DNA from: Buddleja alternifolia
Taxonomy: Eukaryota; Streptophyta; Magnoliopsida; Lamiales; Scrophulariaceae
Length of the DNA stretch: 64,000 bases
Assembly (NCBI GenBank): GCA_019426215.1
Contig: CM033401.1
Location: 20,527,134 to 20,591,133 of the forward strand
Reading direction: 5' to 3'
Shown here: one piece after another, positions 23,481-35,469 of the stretch
Layout of the letters: every line of letters begins with the position of its first letter
Position numbering within the stretch: position 1 is the stretch's first letter
Notes under the pieces: model-generated
Seen by the model: the letters and a program-made list of their open reading frames with translations, nothing else
What the model was told of the DNA's origin: nothing
Databases searched by the model: none
Made by a program: the position numbers and the translations under genes

Positions 23481-25281
23481 GATTGAAGTGTATAACATGT
23501 CACTGACTCGTTAAACCCCAATATCTATTGTTGCTCTTTCTAGGCCTTTGTGTATCTGACGTATATATTTTATCAAAAATATATTCAGTAGTTCTGTGAG
23601 TTTTTCCACCGGAAAGTTACTGAATTTGTTATTAATTAATTCGATCAATTAAACACATTGATTATTTAACTCTCAATAATTTGATAATGTGGATTATGTG
23701 TTTTTCTATAATGGCATCACATATTTTTTTTCTCAATATCTGTACAAGTTATCAAACTTTTATGGTTATCCTTATGTATAGACTCTTATGGACTTTTTAA
23801 ATGTTATGCTTATTAAGCAAATAGAAATTCAATGATGATGATTTTACAAGTCTGAAGATGATGATGATGATATATGTATGTGCGAGTCAGACTTACGCTG
23901 AGCGTGGCAATCATCAGTCTCAGGCAACACTTGGATTTGGTAGTTTTATAATAAGATATTATGTACACCCTTTTTTTTAATAGTTTTTCTGAGATGAATG
24001 TTTGCTATTCTTGATATTCTGTAGGTGGTTGGTGAACGTCTCTTCTTTATGTGCATTTCCCATTCTCTAAATATGTACACAAGTAAGTTCAGTGCAACCT
24101 CTCTCCTGATAAGTTGTCACAAAGAATGTCTGGCTCATACTTTAGGATTGTTTGATTAACATAAACACTTATTTTCATTATTTCTCATTTTGACATTATT
24201 CTTAGGATAAGTATAGAGTACCTCCTACTGTCTTTTTTTCCTTCCTACGAAAACGGCCTCGTCTGTCAATCTGTCAACATGGCGGGTGTCTTTGCTGAAA
24301 TTCATCGACGTGGATGTATCTCCTGCAAACACAATGTACGGATTCCGCTTTCGAACACACGAAATTCATCGCCATCTGTCACCCGTAACTTTGAGATTTG
24401 ATTCTTCTCGTTCATAGGACTTTCCATTTCTGTATATTCATTTATGCTTTTTCTTGATTTTGTGTTTTGATTTAAAAGGCTGATATTGTCATTAGAGGAT
24501 GTTAGTTATATTTGAAACTTGGTATCATGAGCAGATTGCAACAATTTTTCTACTGGAGCAGTGTTTTGGTTATTCGAGTACAGTGGGGCATTGTTATTGT
24601 GCAGTGTATATTATTTGATATAGACTTGGAGGATAAAATCAAGCTTCTTGATCTTCATTTTATGATGAGCTTTTAATGATTTTGATATGGATCTTGAGGA
24701 AATGGTTATTTAGGAAATAATGGTGTGTCTGTTAATTGCAGATACCGTGCCTCTGTAAATGTATTCGGAAGATAAAGAACAACTTACTGAATGAAAATTA
24801 CATAAATAAAGGTGAGTTTTTGGCAGGTGTTTTTAGAAAGAAATGGGAACAAAGGTGCTTTATTTGACTATGGGAAGTTGCTTGTTAAGCTACATGTTAG
24901 TTGGCGTTTTTGTAAACTTTATATGCTACCGTAACCTAGACTTTTGGTACAAAAAAATGTAAGCCTCCGTCGATGTAATTAAAACCAATGAATGTAGTTT
25001 TACCATAAATAGCTTCAGTTTTGGTGTATGATTTGAAAATACATGTTGACTAAATTCATTATCTCTGAATTGACATTCTTTCGGAGTTTCGGTTTGAGAA
25101 ACATTAGGGGTTCGCTGATACTATCATCAAGGGATGTTGGTTATGTTTGAAATTCAGATTACTTATTAAATAAAGCTTGATAATCTTAAATGAGCCCAAA
25201 TTCATTTGATTTACACACAAAAAAATACTTTAGGACTGAAAATTACATCACAGGTATAAAAGGATTCGTACCGGGCACCGT
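23481..25281. other. AT-rich non-coding stretch
   Basis: No frame of note. It contains a GATGATGATGATG run near 23858-23871 and short blocks with more balanced composition (24260-24420) that may be further captured sequence, but no protein was recognised. Confidence 0.4.
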
Positions 25282-25313
25282 CACCGCGCATTGCGCGGTG
25301 CCCCGTTAACTAA
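25282..25313 (+). other. Helitron-type 3' terminus (hairpin plus CTAA)
   Basis: An 8-bp perfect stem with loop ATT (25282-25300), then CCCCGTTAA, then CTAA at 25310-25313, followed by T. This layout is the diagnostic 3' end of Helitrons. Confidence 0.65.
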
Positions 25314-25481
25314 TATATATATAGATAGATAGATAGATGTTTGTATAGCTTGTAATTCAGTTCAGATAATTCAATTTCAGTACCGAATGAAAGTTCCTTT
25401 CAATCACAAAATCTGCTCTCATTTGTTCTTCATTTTCAGTGAGTTTATTAATTTTTTAACATTGTATATATATATATATAT

Positions 25482-25516
<35 letters not shown>

Positions 25517-25640
25517 TAGATATAGATGTTTGTATAGCTTGTAATTCAGTTCAGACAATAGTATTTCAGTACTGAATGAAAGTTCCTTTCAATCACAAAA
25601 TCTGCTCTCATTTGTTCTTCATTTTCAGTGAGTTTACTGA
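25314..25640 (+). repeat. Tandem duplication containing TA/GATA microsatellites
   Basis: The block starting (TA)n(GATA)n ATGTTTGTATAGCTTGTAAT and ending CTTCATTTTCAGTGAGTTTA occurs twice, at about 25314-25450 and 25470-25640. The second copy has a longer TA/GATA run (about 25466-25527). Copies are close to identical outside the microsatellite. Confidence 0.85.
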
Positions 25641-25829
25641 TTTTAACAACCATACAGTGAGTTTATTAATTTTCACAATCATATTTAAGAGCTTGGTTTG
25701 ATTTAATTATGATTAAATTGCTATAATCATGTCTTTCAGATGATTGTCGTTTTCTTTTGGTAAATATGATAGGGAGGGAGGGAGGGAGTTGCTCATTGAA
25801 TCTGATGTATCAAATATTGTTATTTAGAC

Positions 25830-26640
25830 TCATGTTCATTATACAAAGGCTCAAGGCCCAATACAGGCTCAAAACCCATCATAGGATTAAAGATCCGTGC
25901 TAAGTAAGGATAGCAAGTTGTGTCGTTCCTTGACCCGAGCCCACCCGAGTGATCTTCCTGTTAAAGGTAGACACCTATCATTATCTTACAAATGTTCACC
26001 AACCATCCGTACAAGGTATGTGCTATAAATTCCTCCTCACTTTATTTATTGAGGGTTGGAAATCTGAAGAATATTTTCTCTAGCTATAGCCTCGTATCTC
26101 CAAAGTAACGAGCCTATAGACTGAGAAGTACGTTTCTTTACATATAAAATTGGGAGTTAGAATCATCTACTGAGTACGACCCTGGCTATATAGTTTACTA
26201 TAGAACTACGTTGACTTGATCCTAATTTTATACGTAGGTAGATCAGTTAATACTAAGTACAGTCCATAATCATTATCATCATACACATAACACGGTTCGA
26301 GTTCTTCCAGACTGGTTAGATTTGAATCCGAAGATTTGAGTTAGATCAGAATCCAAGGTAGATTCCTCAACTTTCCACGGCAACTCTCTCTCTCTCACGA
26401 ATCAGGGCCAATTTTTTCATTGGATCCAAGTTTAAGACTTTCAATTGCAACTTTCGATTATCTCACGACTCAACCATTCTTCCAAAAGTGTCCTGAATGG
26501 GCAATTTATCTATTTAAAAATTGAAATTAATGGATAAAATTATGAAATCTCATAACCTAGTGCTAAATCAAAAATGGGGTCCTACAAATTTTCATAAAGG
26601 AGTTAAATTTCAGGAAAAGGAAGACATAGATTAGAACCTG
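25830..26640. other. LTR-like non-coding sequence, unassigned
   Basis: A CTATAAATTCCTCCTC block (about 26030-26045) followed by TTATTGAGGGTTGGAAAT, and a CGAGCCTATAGACTGAGAAG block near 26109-26128, resemble the promoter region of some plant gypsy LTRs. No ends, target duplication or coding partner are seen. Confidence 0.3.
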
Positions 26641-28720
26641 AGCTCGTATAAGCAACGTATCATTTCTTTGGTCATTTTAGATTCCCCCATTAGACATTCA
26701 TTTTCTTTGGTCATTTTAAACTCCATGTCCAGATTTCTAGTCTCAGAAAAACATCGAAAATGATGAAGTTTCTCTGTTCGACAGAGCCGGATAGCTGCTC
26801 CTCTGTCCGACTAAATGATACAACCGTTTCTTCCAATTCCCCACATTCTGAGATCTGATAATAATTTGTTGTTAGTATATGCTTAGTAATCAGAATACGT
26901 GAGTAAAATGCTGTGTGGTAAATATAGCTGGAATAGGTTGGCACCTTGTGGTAAATATTCGGTTTAAACAGCAAGGCATTTGCATCGAAAACGAAGGAAC
27001 AGCATCACATTCTTTCAGTGCATAGTATTTTCCAGGAAAAATTTCCAGCAAACTTGGCATTACATAACAAATAGTACAGGTCATAAAATGGGATGCATAA
27101 ACTTTTTATACTACAAAAAAGAGCAGCTTTCTCATTTGGACAACTGCAAGCAGTTTGATAAAGTGATAAGGGAGAGGGCATGGGCTGGGGATAAAGGTCT
27201 AAGCTATAAACAGTGACGGCAAAGTAACCATATCAAATTACTAAGAGTCTATAAACAGTAAAGGCAAAGGACTATGGAGTTCTAACAAGAAAACTCCTCA
27301 AACAAACTAGCAGACAACCATAAGCAAGTGGTATCAATATCTAAGCTTAAGAATGGTGGTGTATAAACAGACATGGATTAGCATATTTGTATCACCAGAA
27401 TCACAATTCTAAAAAGCGCCCTTCTCAAATAGTTCAAATCTGTATTCCATATGAATTCCCTACTCCAGTTAGCCACCGTTTAATTAGTTTCCGTCCCCTG
27501 GAAATTATCTTTGTTAGCTAAAAGTATAAATTCATCTTTAGTACAATTTTGTAAAAAAAAAGGTATTTTCAATTCGAATTTCAAGTCTCGGCTTCTCTAT
27601 ATAACCAAATCTTGGAATCTTTTGGATAAACTAATGGTTCACTATATCAGTTCCAATTTTCAAACATAAGATATATTCAATTCATTGATTGGCGCAACAG
27701 ACATTAATTAGGCTATCCATGTGCGAATTCACACGAGTTTACTTGAATAACATGTTTAGCTAACTAGTCATATTCCAGTAGATTCCAGATACATCTAAAA
27801 GACAAAATTAAGACAAAATTAATACTGTCATAATGTTAAATCAAAAGCTAAAAGAGATGAGCCAACAACTACATACCATTGCACCACTAATAACATGTGG
27901 TGCAGCAGCATCACAAACATCCCTTGTGGTCTTTGGACATATTTGAGTGTTCAAACAGTACAAACATATCCAGCCTCACTCTAGCAACAAAAGACACAGA
28001 AAAGTCTCAGACAGCTCAGAGTCCTTACCAAGAGTTCATTTCAAACAAGCAAAAGGATTCTAAGGAGGTTTTGGGAATTCCGAACATGGGATAATTACAA
28101 CTATCTACATCTCACATGGACCCATCAAACAATCGTGATAGTCAGTCACGTGACTTGAAAGCATTGGAATTACTGGTAAAGTTAACTGTCATAATAAACT
28201 GGTATGTATACATGATTAGTTGTGAATACTCGAAAGAACAAAAAAGAACAATTCAGAAGCTCCTTCAACTACAATGCAAAACATCAAAAGTGGTTATAAG
28301 TGTTGGGAACCATCAGAAGCTAGTAACATAATGGCAAAGCTAAAAAGGGCCTTGTGCAGGCAGCAATATATGGCGTGCCACATCAAATTCAAATGATTAG
28401 ACTGGTACTGCACGCAAAGGATATAGCTGTTGTATCCGCATAATTTAAATAAATAAACGAAAAGCCTATTTTTTGTCAAAAAATGAAGGAAAAGAAAAGG
28501 TAAAAAAAAAAAAAAAAAAAGCTAATTAATATAACAAGCTAATTGTGTGTACATAGATATTTGATAATGTAAACAAAAAAATAAAATAAAAAATACATTA
28601 ATGCAAATGCATAAATTAGGATTCAGAATACATAGTCTAATTTAAGATAATTGAATAAATTAGTCCCACAATAGATAGAATATTATATTAAATAGAAGAT
28701 CAAACAGGAGCCAAGCTCTC
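26641..28720. other. Intergenic stretch, no supported feature
   Basis: Several short open frames on both strands have no recognisable motif and ordinary low-complexity composition. A poly-A run lies at 28503-28520. This is the 3' flank of the F-box copy that ends at 28784. I see nothing to annotate as a gene. Confidence 0.5.
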
Positions 28721-28783
28721 GATGAATTGAAAAGATGCCTGAATATCCAATGCTGTGTTGCCTTGTGTGTTATAGATTCCATA

Positions 28784-30024
28784 TTATGTCAAGTCAAGAA
28801 CCTTAAAAGAACCCGAAGAAAACCAATAAGTAAAAATCTTCCCCGTAACATGAAACAACACAAACGACGACTCTTCATCTTCTTCTTCATACTCCCCTCC
28901 TCTAACCATCCCCAGAACGCCGACCTCACCATCCAATTCATCCGCGACAAGAGGATTCACAATTTCACGGTACTTTTCAACCCAACCAAAATTATTATTA
29001 TTATCATCAGACGACATCTCATGTATTAACAAAGAGTTCTCTTCAAGCTCATGCGACAAAAAAATAGTCAAACAATGCAACTTTCTATTTGATTCCATCA
29101 AATACTTCTTCTTCTCTTTTTCTTTTATTATAGGAACTCCCGGACGAGTTCTTTTCCCTGGCCTTCTTTGCCACGGAGTTTTGAGGAGTCCAGCAAGTGT
29201 TCCAAGACTGCCCCTGTCGAGATCAAAGTAAAACGATCTAGGTACACTAGTTCGAATCCAATATATCCCATTATTCCAGAAAATCCCATTTTGAAATTTG
29301 GCGTGAGATGGGGCAGTAAAAGCAGCCTCCCCTCCCAAACCCCCCGAATTCCACGTATGTGTCTCCGAATCATACACATCAGCCCTATACGTATTCCCTC
29401 CTCGCGAGTTATCTGTCGTCCTCATACAAATAACTTTGTAATAGGGTGATCTTGTGGGATCAAAAGCCAAAGAAAGCCCAGAAATTAGCGCCCTCTTTTT
29501 ACTCTTGTCACAAAGTAAGATGTTGTCGATGAACAAGTTTCTAGATTGCCTGGTGGTGGGATTGTGAACAAAGTAATCTTTGCGGCCACACTGGGTGTTT
29601 TTGGCCTCGAGCAATAGCAAACCATGGGCAGATTGAAGGATTTTCGTGTATCGGTAATCGAAACTGTAGGGAACGAAAATTTGAGTGGTGGGATTGAAGT
29701 AGTAAAACTTGCCCGTATTCTGATAGCCCACACCCTGAAAGATGAAAGAAGTTGGCTGGCGGAGGCGAAGATGGCGCTGGGTATGGGAATAAGAGAAATA
29801 GGGGGCGGAGATAAGAGCCTGCCAATGTTTGCTTACCGATTTGAATCTGACAAGGGGTTTTGCCGGGAGGAGGGTCAATATTTCGATCAATACATCCTCG
29901 TTTCCGCCGACTTTCTCCGCTGACGACGACCTATGATTCTCGGATGATTCTATGTTGCACCAAATCTTCTCCGCTGTTAATGTATTGCAGCAGCAAACCT
30001 CCGTCTTTTCAAAGACAACTCCAT
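28784..30024 (-). pseudogene. F-box protein gene, longest copy, frameshifted close to its start
   Basis: The F-box lies near 29810-29890 on the minus strand (LTLLPAKPLVRFKSVSKHWQ). It is followed by an F-box-associated region with HGLLLL (about 29620), VHNPTTRQSRNL, and LSLAFDPTRSPYYKV (about 29440), ending at 28784. About 370 residues after the F-box start is a normal length. Plant F-box proteins of this type are substrate receptors of SCF ubiquitin ligases, binding SKP1 through the F-box. Compared with the copies at 37601 and 39276, one base is missing near 30000 in the leader. The ATG at 30022-30024 is therefore out of frame with the F-box, and the F-box frame runs up to a TAG with no ATG. 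It is either a pseudogene or starts by an unconventional route; the long intact C-terminal frame suggests recent loss. Confidence 0.8.
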
Positions 30025-30344
30025 CGAAAATATAATGGATATTAACCTAAAATAACAAAAAATCCCGATCGATTCTCTTCTCTGTTTCAGCTCAACTTTT
30101 AGAATCGATACTATAAATAAATTGAGGAGGAGGAGGACTGTAACTTAGGTTTACTACTTAGGTTGGCCTGAGGGACGGATTGTGGGGACTTCGGACTCTT
30201 TTTAGGGTTATGCGTGTAGGTACTTAGGGTATGGCTCCTCCAAATATATACATATACTCATATATATATTGTGTGTGTGTATTTATGGTAAGTTCTTTAA
30301 AGCTTTATTTAATTGCTCGGTTTTTTTAAACCAAAGATCACTTA
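30025..30344 (-). promoter_or_regulatory. Upstream region of the F-box copy
   Basis: This sequence is shared with 37960-38062 and 46994-47160 of the second locus copy, so it is ancestral flanking DNA of the F-box gene. It has GA-rich and AT-rich tracts (TATATATA near 30257-30268) but no clear core promoter element. Confidence 0.4.
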
Positions 30345-30552
30345 GTCTGTGTTTATATTGATAGATTTGGACCTGAAAATTTCAAATTCCCTGCTCAAAT
30401 TCATTCTTTGCTGTTTGATACCAATTTTAAAAAAATAAATTTCAAATCCATTTTAGGGGTGAGTGGATTTGAAACCCATTTTCTAATGGATTTCAAAATG
30501 GGTTTCAAATCCACTACCACAACCTGTCATTTGAAATTCACTCGAACTAAAC

Positions 30553-32150
30553 TCAACATATTTTTTACACACATTTACACACACACATCAAACTTTTTAC
30601 ACATACAACATATTTTTTACACACACAACATATTTTTTACACACATTACACACTTTTTACACACATTACACGCTTTTTACACACACAACATATTTTGTAC
30701 ACACATAACACACTTTTTACACACATTACACACTTTTTACACACAATGCACACTTTTTACATACACAACACACTTTTTAAAACACAATACACATTTTCAC
30801 ACACAATGCACACTTTTTAAAACACAATACACATATTTTCACACACAATGCACACTTTTTACACACACTGTACATATTTTCACACACACTCATACTTTTT
30901 ACACACCACACTTTTGCACTCACAACATACTTTTTACACATAGTGCACACTTTTTACACAAAAAAATATATTTTTTACACACAATGCACATATTTTCACA
31001 TACACTCCATACTTTTTACACACACTGCACATATTTTCACACACACTCCATACTTTGTACACACACTATACATATATTCACACACACTACACACTTATTA
31101 CACATACTGCACATATATTCACACATATTACACACTTTTTACACACATTGCACACATTTTCACATACACTACACATTTTTTACACACACAACACATTTTT
31201 TACACACTTTTGACTCACAATGCACACATTTTACACACAATGCACACTTTTTACACACACTGCACATATTTTCACACAGACTACATTTTTACACACACTG
31301 CATATTTTTTACACACACACTTTTTATACATACTGCACATATTTTACACACAATGCAGACTTTTTGCACACACTGCCCACATTTTCACACACACTCCATA
31401 CTTTTTAAACATACTACGCGTATTTTCACACACACTACATACTTTTTACGCACACTGCACACTATTTATACACACTGCAAACTTTTTACACACTGCATAT
31501 TTTTACACATAATGCATACTTTTTACACATAATGCATACTTTTTACATACACTACACATATTTTGACACACACTCCATACTTTTTACACACATAACACAT
31601 TTTTCACACACACAACATACTTTTTACACACTGTATACTTTTTAGTTTTTACACACTTTGCAAACTTTTTACATACACAACACACTTTTTACACACACAA
31701 CACACTATTTACACACAATGTATATTTTTTACACACAATGCATATATTTTCACACATAATGCACATTTTTTACTCACACTGCACACATTTTCACACACGC
31801 AACACACTTTTTACACACAATATATTTTTTACACACATTACGCATTTTTTACACATAATGCACTCTTTTTACACACATAATGCACACTTTTTACATATTC
31901 AAAGCACATAATTTACGCACACTCACACATTTACACATTCAGAGCATATTTTTACACACACTACGCATATTTACACACATAGAGCATATAGTTTACACAC
32001 ACTACACATATTTTCACACACAATACACACTTTTTACACTCATTAAACACTTTTTACACACACTGCACATATTCACACATACAGAGCACATATTTTATAT
32101 ACACTACATATTTTTTGCACATATTACACACTTTTTTACAAACACTGAAC
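30553..32150 (+). repeat. Left arm of palindromic array, about 20-bp unit
   Basis: Diverged tandem units of the form TTTTTACACACAATGCACAC (about 20 bp), with variants TTTTCACACACA and TTTTTACACACATTACACAC. Because the unit has few stops, long frames with HTFYTHCTLFTH-type residues appear; they are artefacts. Confidence 0.9.
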
Positions 32151-32155
32151 ACATT

Positions 32156-34005
32156 ATATGTGTAAATGTGTGTAAAATGTATGTCGTGTGTGCAAAAAGT
32201 GTGCATTTTGTGTAAATGTGTGTTGTGTGCTTAAAAAGTGTGCAAATGTGTGTTGTGTGTGTAAAAAGTGTGCTGTCTGTGTAAATAGTGTGCAAAATGT
32301 ATGTAGTGTTTGTAAATGTGTGTAGTGCGTGTAAAAAATATGTATTATGTGTGTTAAAGTGTTTAGTGTGTAAAAAGAGTGTTGTGTGCATAAAAAGTGT
32401 GCAGTGTGTGTGTAAATGTGTGTAATTTGTGTAAAATGAGTGCAATATGTGTAAAAAGTGAATGTGTAGCATGTGCGTAAAAGGTGCATAATGTGTGTAA
32501 AAAGTGTTTAATAATTGTAAAAAATATGGATTGTGTGTAAATGTGTGTTGTGTACGTAAAAAGTGTGCATTGTGTGTAAATGTGTGTTGTATGTGTAAGT
32601 AGTTTGTAGTGTGTGTAAAATGTCTGTAACAAGCGTGCAGTATGTGTAAAATGTGCGTAAAAAGTGTGAAGTGTGTAAAAAGTGTGTTTTGCGTATAAGA
32701 AGTGTGCAATCTGTATAAATAGTGTGCAGTGTATATAAAATATATGTAGCATGTGTAAATATATGTAGTGTGTGTAAAAAATACATAGCGTTTGTGTTAA
32801 TATTTTTAGTGTGTGTAAAAACTGTGTAATGCATGTAAAAAGTGTGTTGTGTGTGTAAAAAGTGTGTAGTGTATGTGTAAATGAGTGTAGTTTGTGTAAA
32901 ATGTGTGCAGTGTGTGTAAAAAATGTGTTGTGCATGTAAGAAATGTGCAGTGTGTGTAAAATATGCGCAGTGTGTGTAAAAAATGTGTTGTGAATGTAAG
33001 AAGTGTGTAGTGTATATAAAATGTATGTAAAAAATATGCAGTGTGTGTAAAAAGTATATTGTGCGTATAAGAAGTGTGCAGTTTGTGTAAATATGTATAA
33101 TGTGTGTAAAATATATGTCTAAAGTGTGCAGTGTGTATAAAAAATATGTAGTGTGTGTGTGTAAAAGGTGTGTTGTGAGTGAAAGAAGTGTGCAGTGTGT
33201 GCAAATGTGTGTAAAATATATGTAAAAAATATGCAGTGTGTGTAAAAAGTGTATTGTGCGTAAAAGAAGTGTGCAGTGTGTGTAAATATGTGTAGTGTGT
33301 GTAAGTTATGTGTAAAAAATGTGTAGTAGTGTGTGTAAAAAATATGTAGTGTGTATGTAAAAAGTGTATTGTGCATGTAAGAAGTGTGCAGTGTGTGTAA
33401 ATGAGTGTAGTGTGTGTAAAATATATGTAAACAATATACAGTGTGTGTAAAAAATATGTTGTGAGTATAAGAAGTGTGTAGTGTGTGTAAAATATGTATA
33501 AAAAGTGTGCAATGTGTGTAAAAAATATATAATATGTGTGTAAAAAGTGTGTTGTGCATATAAGAAGTGTGCAGTGTGTAAATGTGTGTAGTGTGTGTAA
33601 AATATATGTAAAAATTATGCAGTGAGTGTAAAAATTGTGTTGTGCATATAAGAAGTGTGCAATGTGTGTAAATGTATATAGTGCATGCAAAATATGTGCA
33701 AAAAGTGTGCAGTGTATGTAAAAAATGTGTAGTGTATAGGTAAAAGGTGTGTTGTGCGTGCAAAAAGTGTGCAGTATGTGCAAAATATATGTAAAAAATA
33801 TGCAGTGTGTGTAAAAAATATATTGTGCATATAAGAAGTGTCCAGTGTATGTAAATGTGTGCAGTGTGTGTAAAATATGTGTAAAAAGTGTGCAGTGTGT
33901 GTAAAAAGTGTGTTGTGTGTGTAAGAATGTGCAGTGTGTGTAAAAGTGTGTTGTGTGTGTAAAAAGTTTGTAGTGTGTAAAATATGTGTAAATGTGTGTA
34001 GTGTA
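32156..34005 (-). repeat. Right arm of palindromic array, about 20-bp unit
   Basis: This is the reverse complement of the left-arm unit (GTGTGTAAAAAGTGTGCAGT). The centre of symmetry is near 32152-32158 with almost no spacer. Unit variants differ from arm to arm, so the arms have diverged or expanded separately. Confidence 0.9.
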
Positions 34006-34323
34006 ATATAAAAATTAAATAAAATATTGAATGATTTTAAATGCTCTAGATTTATAGCCAAACAATGAAATTGAAATCCACGGATTTGGAAATTCTTTTA
34101 TAAATCCATATATAGCCAAACAAGAAATTTCTAATGGTGTGGATTTCAAATCCAAGGGGTTTGAAATCCATTTATTTCAAATCCCTTGCCAAATCCAAAT
34201 CCTTCGATCCAAATACAGCCTTACAGTGCAATTGATGAGAGGTTAGGATTTTAAGTTGGATAGTATGAGTTCGATTCTCACCCTACCCTCAATTTATATC
34301 CCCCTTTTGCTTTCAATAATATC

Positions 34324-34772
34324 CAGTGTTCTGAAAATCGGACACGACAGCGAATCGAAAAAGTGACCGGGTCACGGGTCACCAGTTCAACCATCGAGTC
34401 AACCAGGGTCGAACCGGTGACGTCATAATTATGCAATAAATAATAATTAATATACTATTAAATGTATAAAATATGAAAATATGAAGAAAAAAAAGTGTAT
34501 TTCCTATATATATATATATATATATATGAAAAAAATATGTATTTCCTATATTGGAGGGGCCAATTTCAGATTTTTAGATTTGAAAGGGGTTAAGTTTAGA
34601 TTTTTAGATTTGAAAAGGTTGAATTTCATTTATTTTCAAAATCGCCCGATTTAACCGGTTTTGATCGGTTTTGAGCCCTGAACAGTTTTTTTGCATAATC
34701 AGACCGGTTTGACAACCAGTTCCGGTTTTAACTCGTCGGATCAACCAGTTCGGTCCGATTTTCATAACATTG
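34324..34772. mobile_element. hAT-like MITE, 449 bp
   Basis: Terminal inverted repeats are CAGTGTTCTGAAAATCGGAC and, reversed, CAATGTTATGAAAATCGGAC. Flanks ATAATATC and ATAATACA are a probable 8-bp target duplication with two mismatches. The matching position at about 47270 in the second locus copy is empty. The interior is AT-rich with inverted GACCGGTT-type blocks and no coding. Confidence 0.8.
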
Positions 34773-35214
34773 ATAATACAATTTTGACCCTCAATTTATA
34801 TCCTTTTGATTTTATCCAAAAAAAAAAAAATTATATCCTTTGGCTTTAAGAATTAGTTGTTATTTTATATTCTTTTCTTATTATTATGTTTTAAAAATTT
34901 TGCGTTTGGTTTATATTTTGATTTTTTATGTCATTTAATTGTTCATTAATTTATGATAAACAAAGCATTCTCTTTAACTATAACTTTTAAAGAATTGCTC
35001 GCATATTTTGAAAGCACATTAGTTTATTTAAAAGTTAATATTATATTTTTTTCACCTGTGTTACCTTTTATTTTAATTATTTCTTAAAACTAAAATAAGT
35101 TTAAACATTCAGTTATAAATACTTATCGGGAAAATTTTGTTTCAGTAGTAATCCAGGCCCTCCCAATAGTGCATTCCTGGATTATAGCAAATGTTAAATT
35201 TGATAAGATTGTGT
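34773..35214. other. Non-coding flank shared with 47275-47680
   Basis: Nearly colinear with the sequence before the F-box fragment at 47680 (TTTGACCCTCAATTTATATC through TGCATTCCTGGATTATAG). It shows that the two F-box loci are duplicates. No gene. Confidence 0.7.
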
Positions 35215-35217
35215 GGC

Positions 35218-35257
<40 letters not shown>

Positions 35258-35420
35258 GCGGTGGGTATCGAAATAAGATAAAAAGGGGGTAGAGATAAGA
35301 TGTGGCAGTGTACGCTTACCGATTTTGATTTGATAAGGGGTTTTGGTGGGATGAGGGTTAGTGTTTCCATCAATATATCATTGTTACCGCACACTTTCTC
35401 TGCCGCCGCCGATGTATGTG
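35215..35420 (-). pseudogene. F-box gene fragment
   Basis: Residues LTLIPPKPLIKSKSVSVH on the minus strand match the F-box of the copy at 28784. Downstream the frame runs into a GAT trinucleotide run (35218-35259) and ends. Only the F-box part is left; the leader has TTTCTCTGCCGCCGCC in place of a clean start. Confidence 0.7.
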
Positions 35421-35469
35421 TTCACACAAATTTTCGACTCTGCAATTTAAAAAACAATAAAATATAATA

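Larger units (their letters stand above)
22001..25313 (+). mobile_element. Candidate non-autonomous Helitron with captured gene pieces
   Basis: The 3' end has the expected features: a perfect 8-bp stem hairpin CACCGCGC-ATT-GCGCGGTG (25282-25300), followed ten bases later by CTAA (25310-25313) and then a T, as for insertion into AT. Inside lie a GC-rich exon-like segment (22005-22375) and a PPR fragment with an intron-like donor. The 5' end is not fixed; a TC at 21999-22000 is one candidate only. No Rep/helicase is present. The left boundary is therefore a guess and the element may be shorter. Confidence 0.45.
30345..34220. mobile_element. PIF/Harbinger (Tourist)-like non-autonomous element with giant palindromic interior
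   Basis: The ends are inverted: GTCTGTGTTTATATTGATAG on the left and, reversed, GGCTGTATTTGGATCGAAGG on the right. Both are followed by GGATTTGAAAT-rich subterminal sequence. The flanking duplication is TTA (30342-30344 and 34221-34223), typical of Harbinger elements; it could be read as CTTA. The second copy of this locus at about 47160 lacks the insertion, which fixes the ends. No transposase is encoded. The inside is an inverted array (separate entries). At 3.9 kb it is far longer than a typical Tourist MITE, apparently by growth of the array. Confidence 0.75.

Noticed and set aside
26711..28479. Several 60-90-codon frames as small genes
   Set aside because: AT-rich intergenic DNA gives such frames by chance; no motif, no conservation within the window.
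30408..33783. Long open frames on both strands rich in HTFYTHCTLFTH
   Set aside because: They follow from a stop-poor roughly 20-bp repeat read in several frames on both strands; no protein family, start context or codon bias supports them.
35194..35280. Poly-isoleucine run looking like a membrane segment
   Set aside because: It is translation of a GAT trinucleotide run within a decayed F-box fragment.
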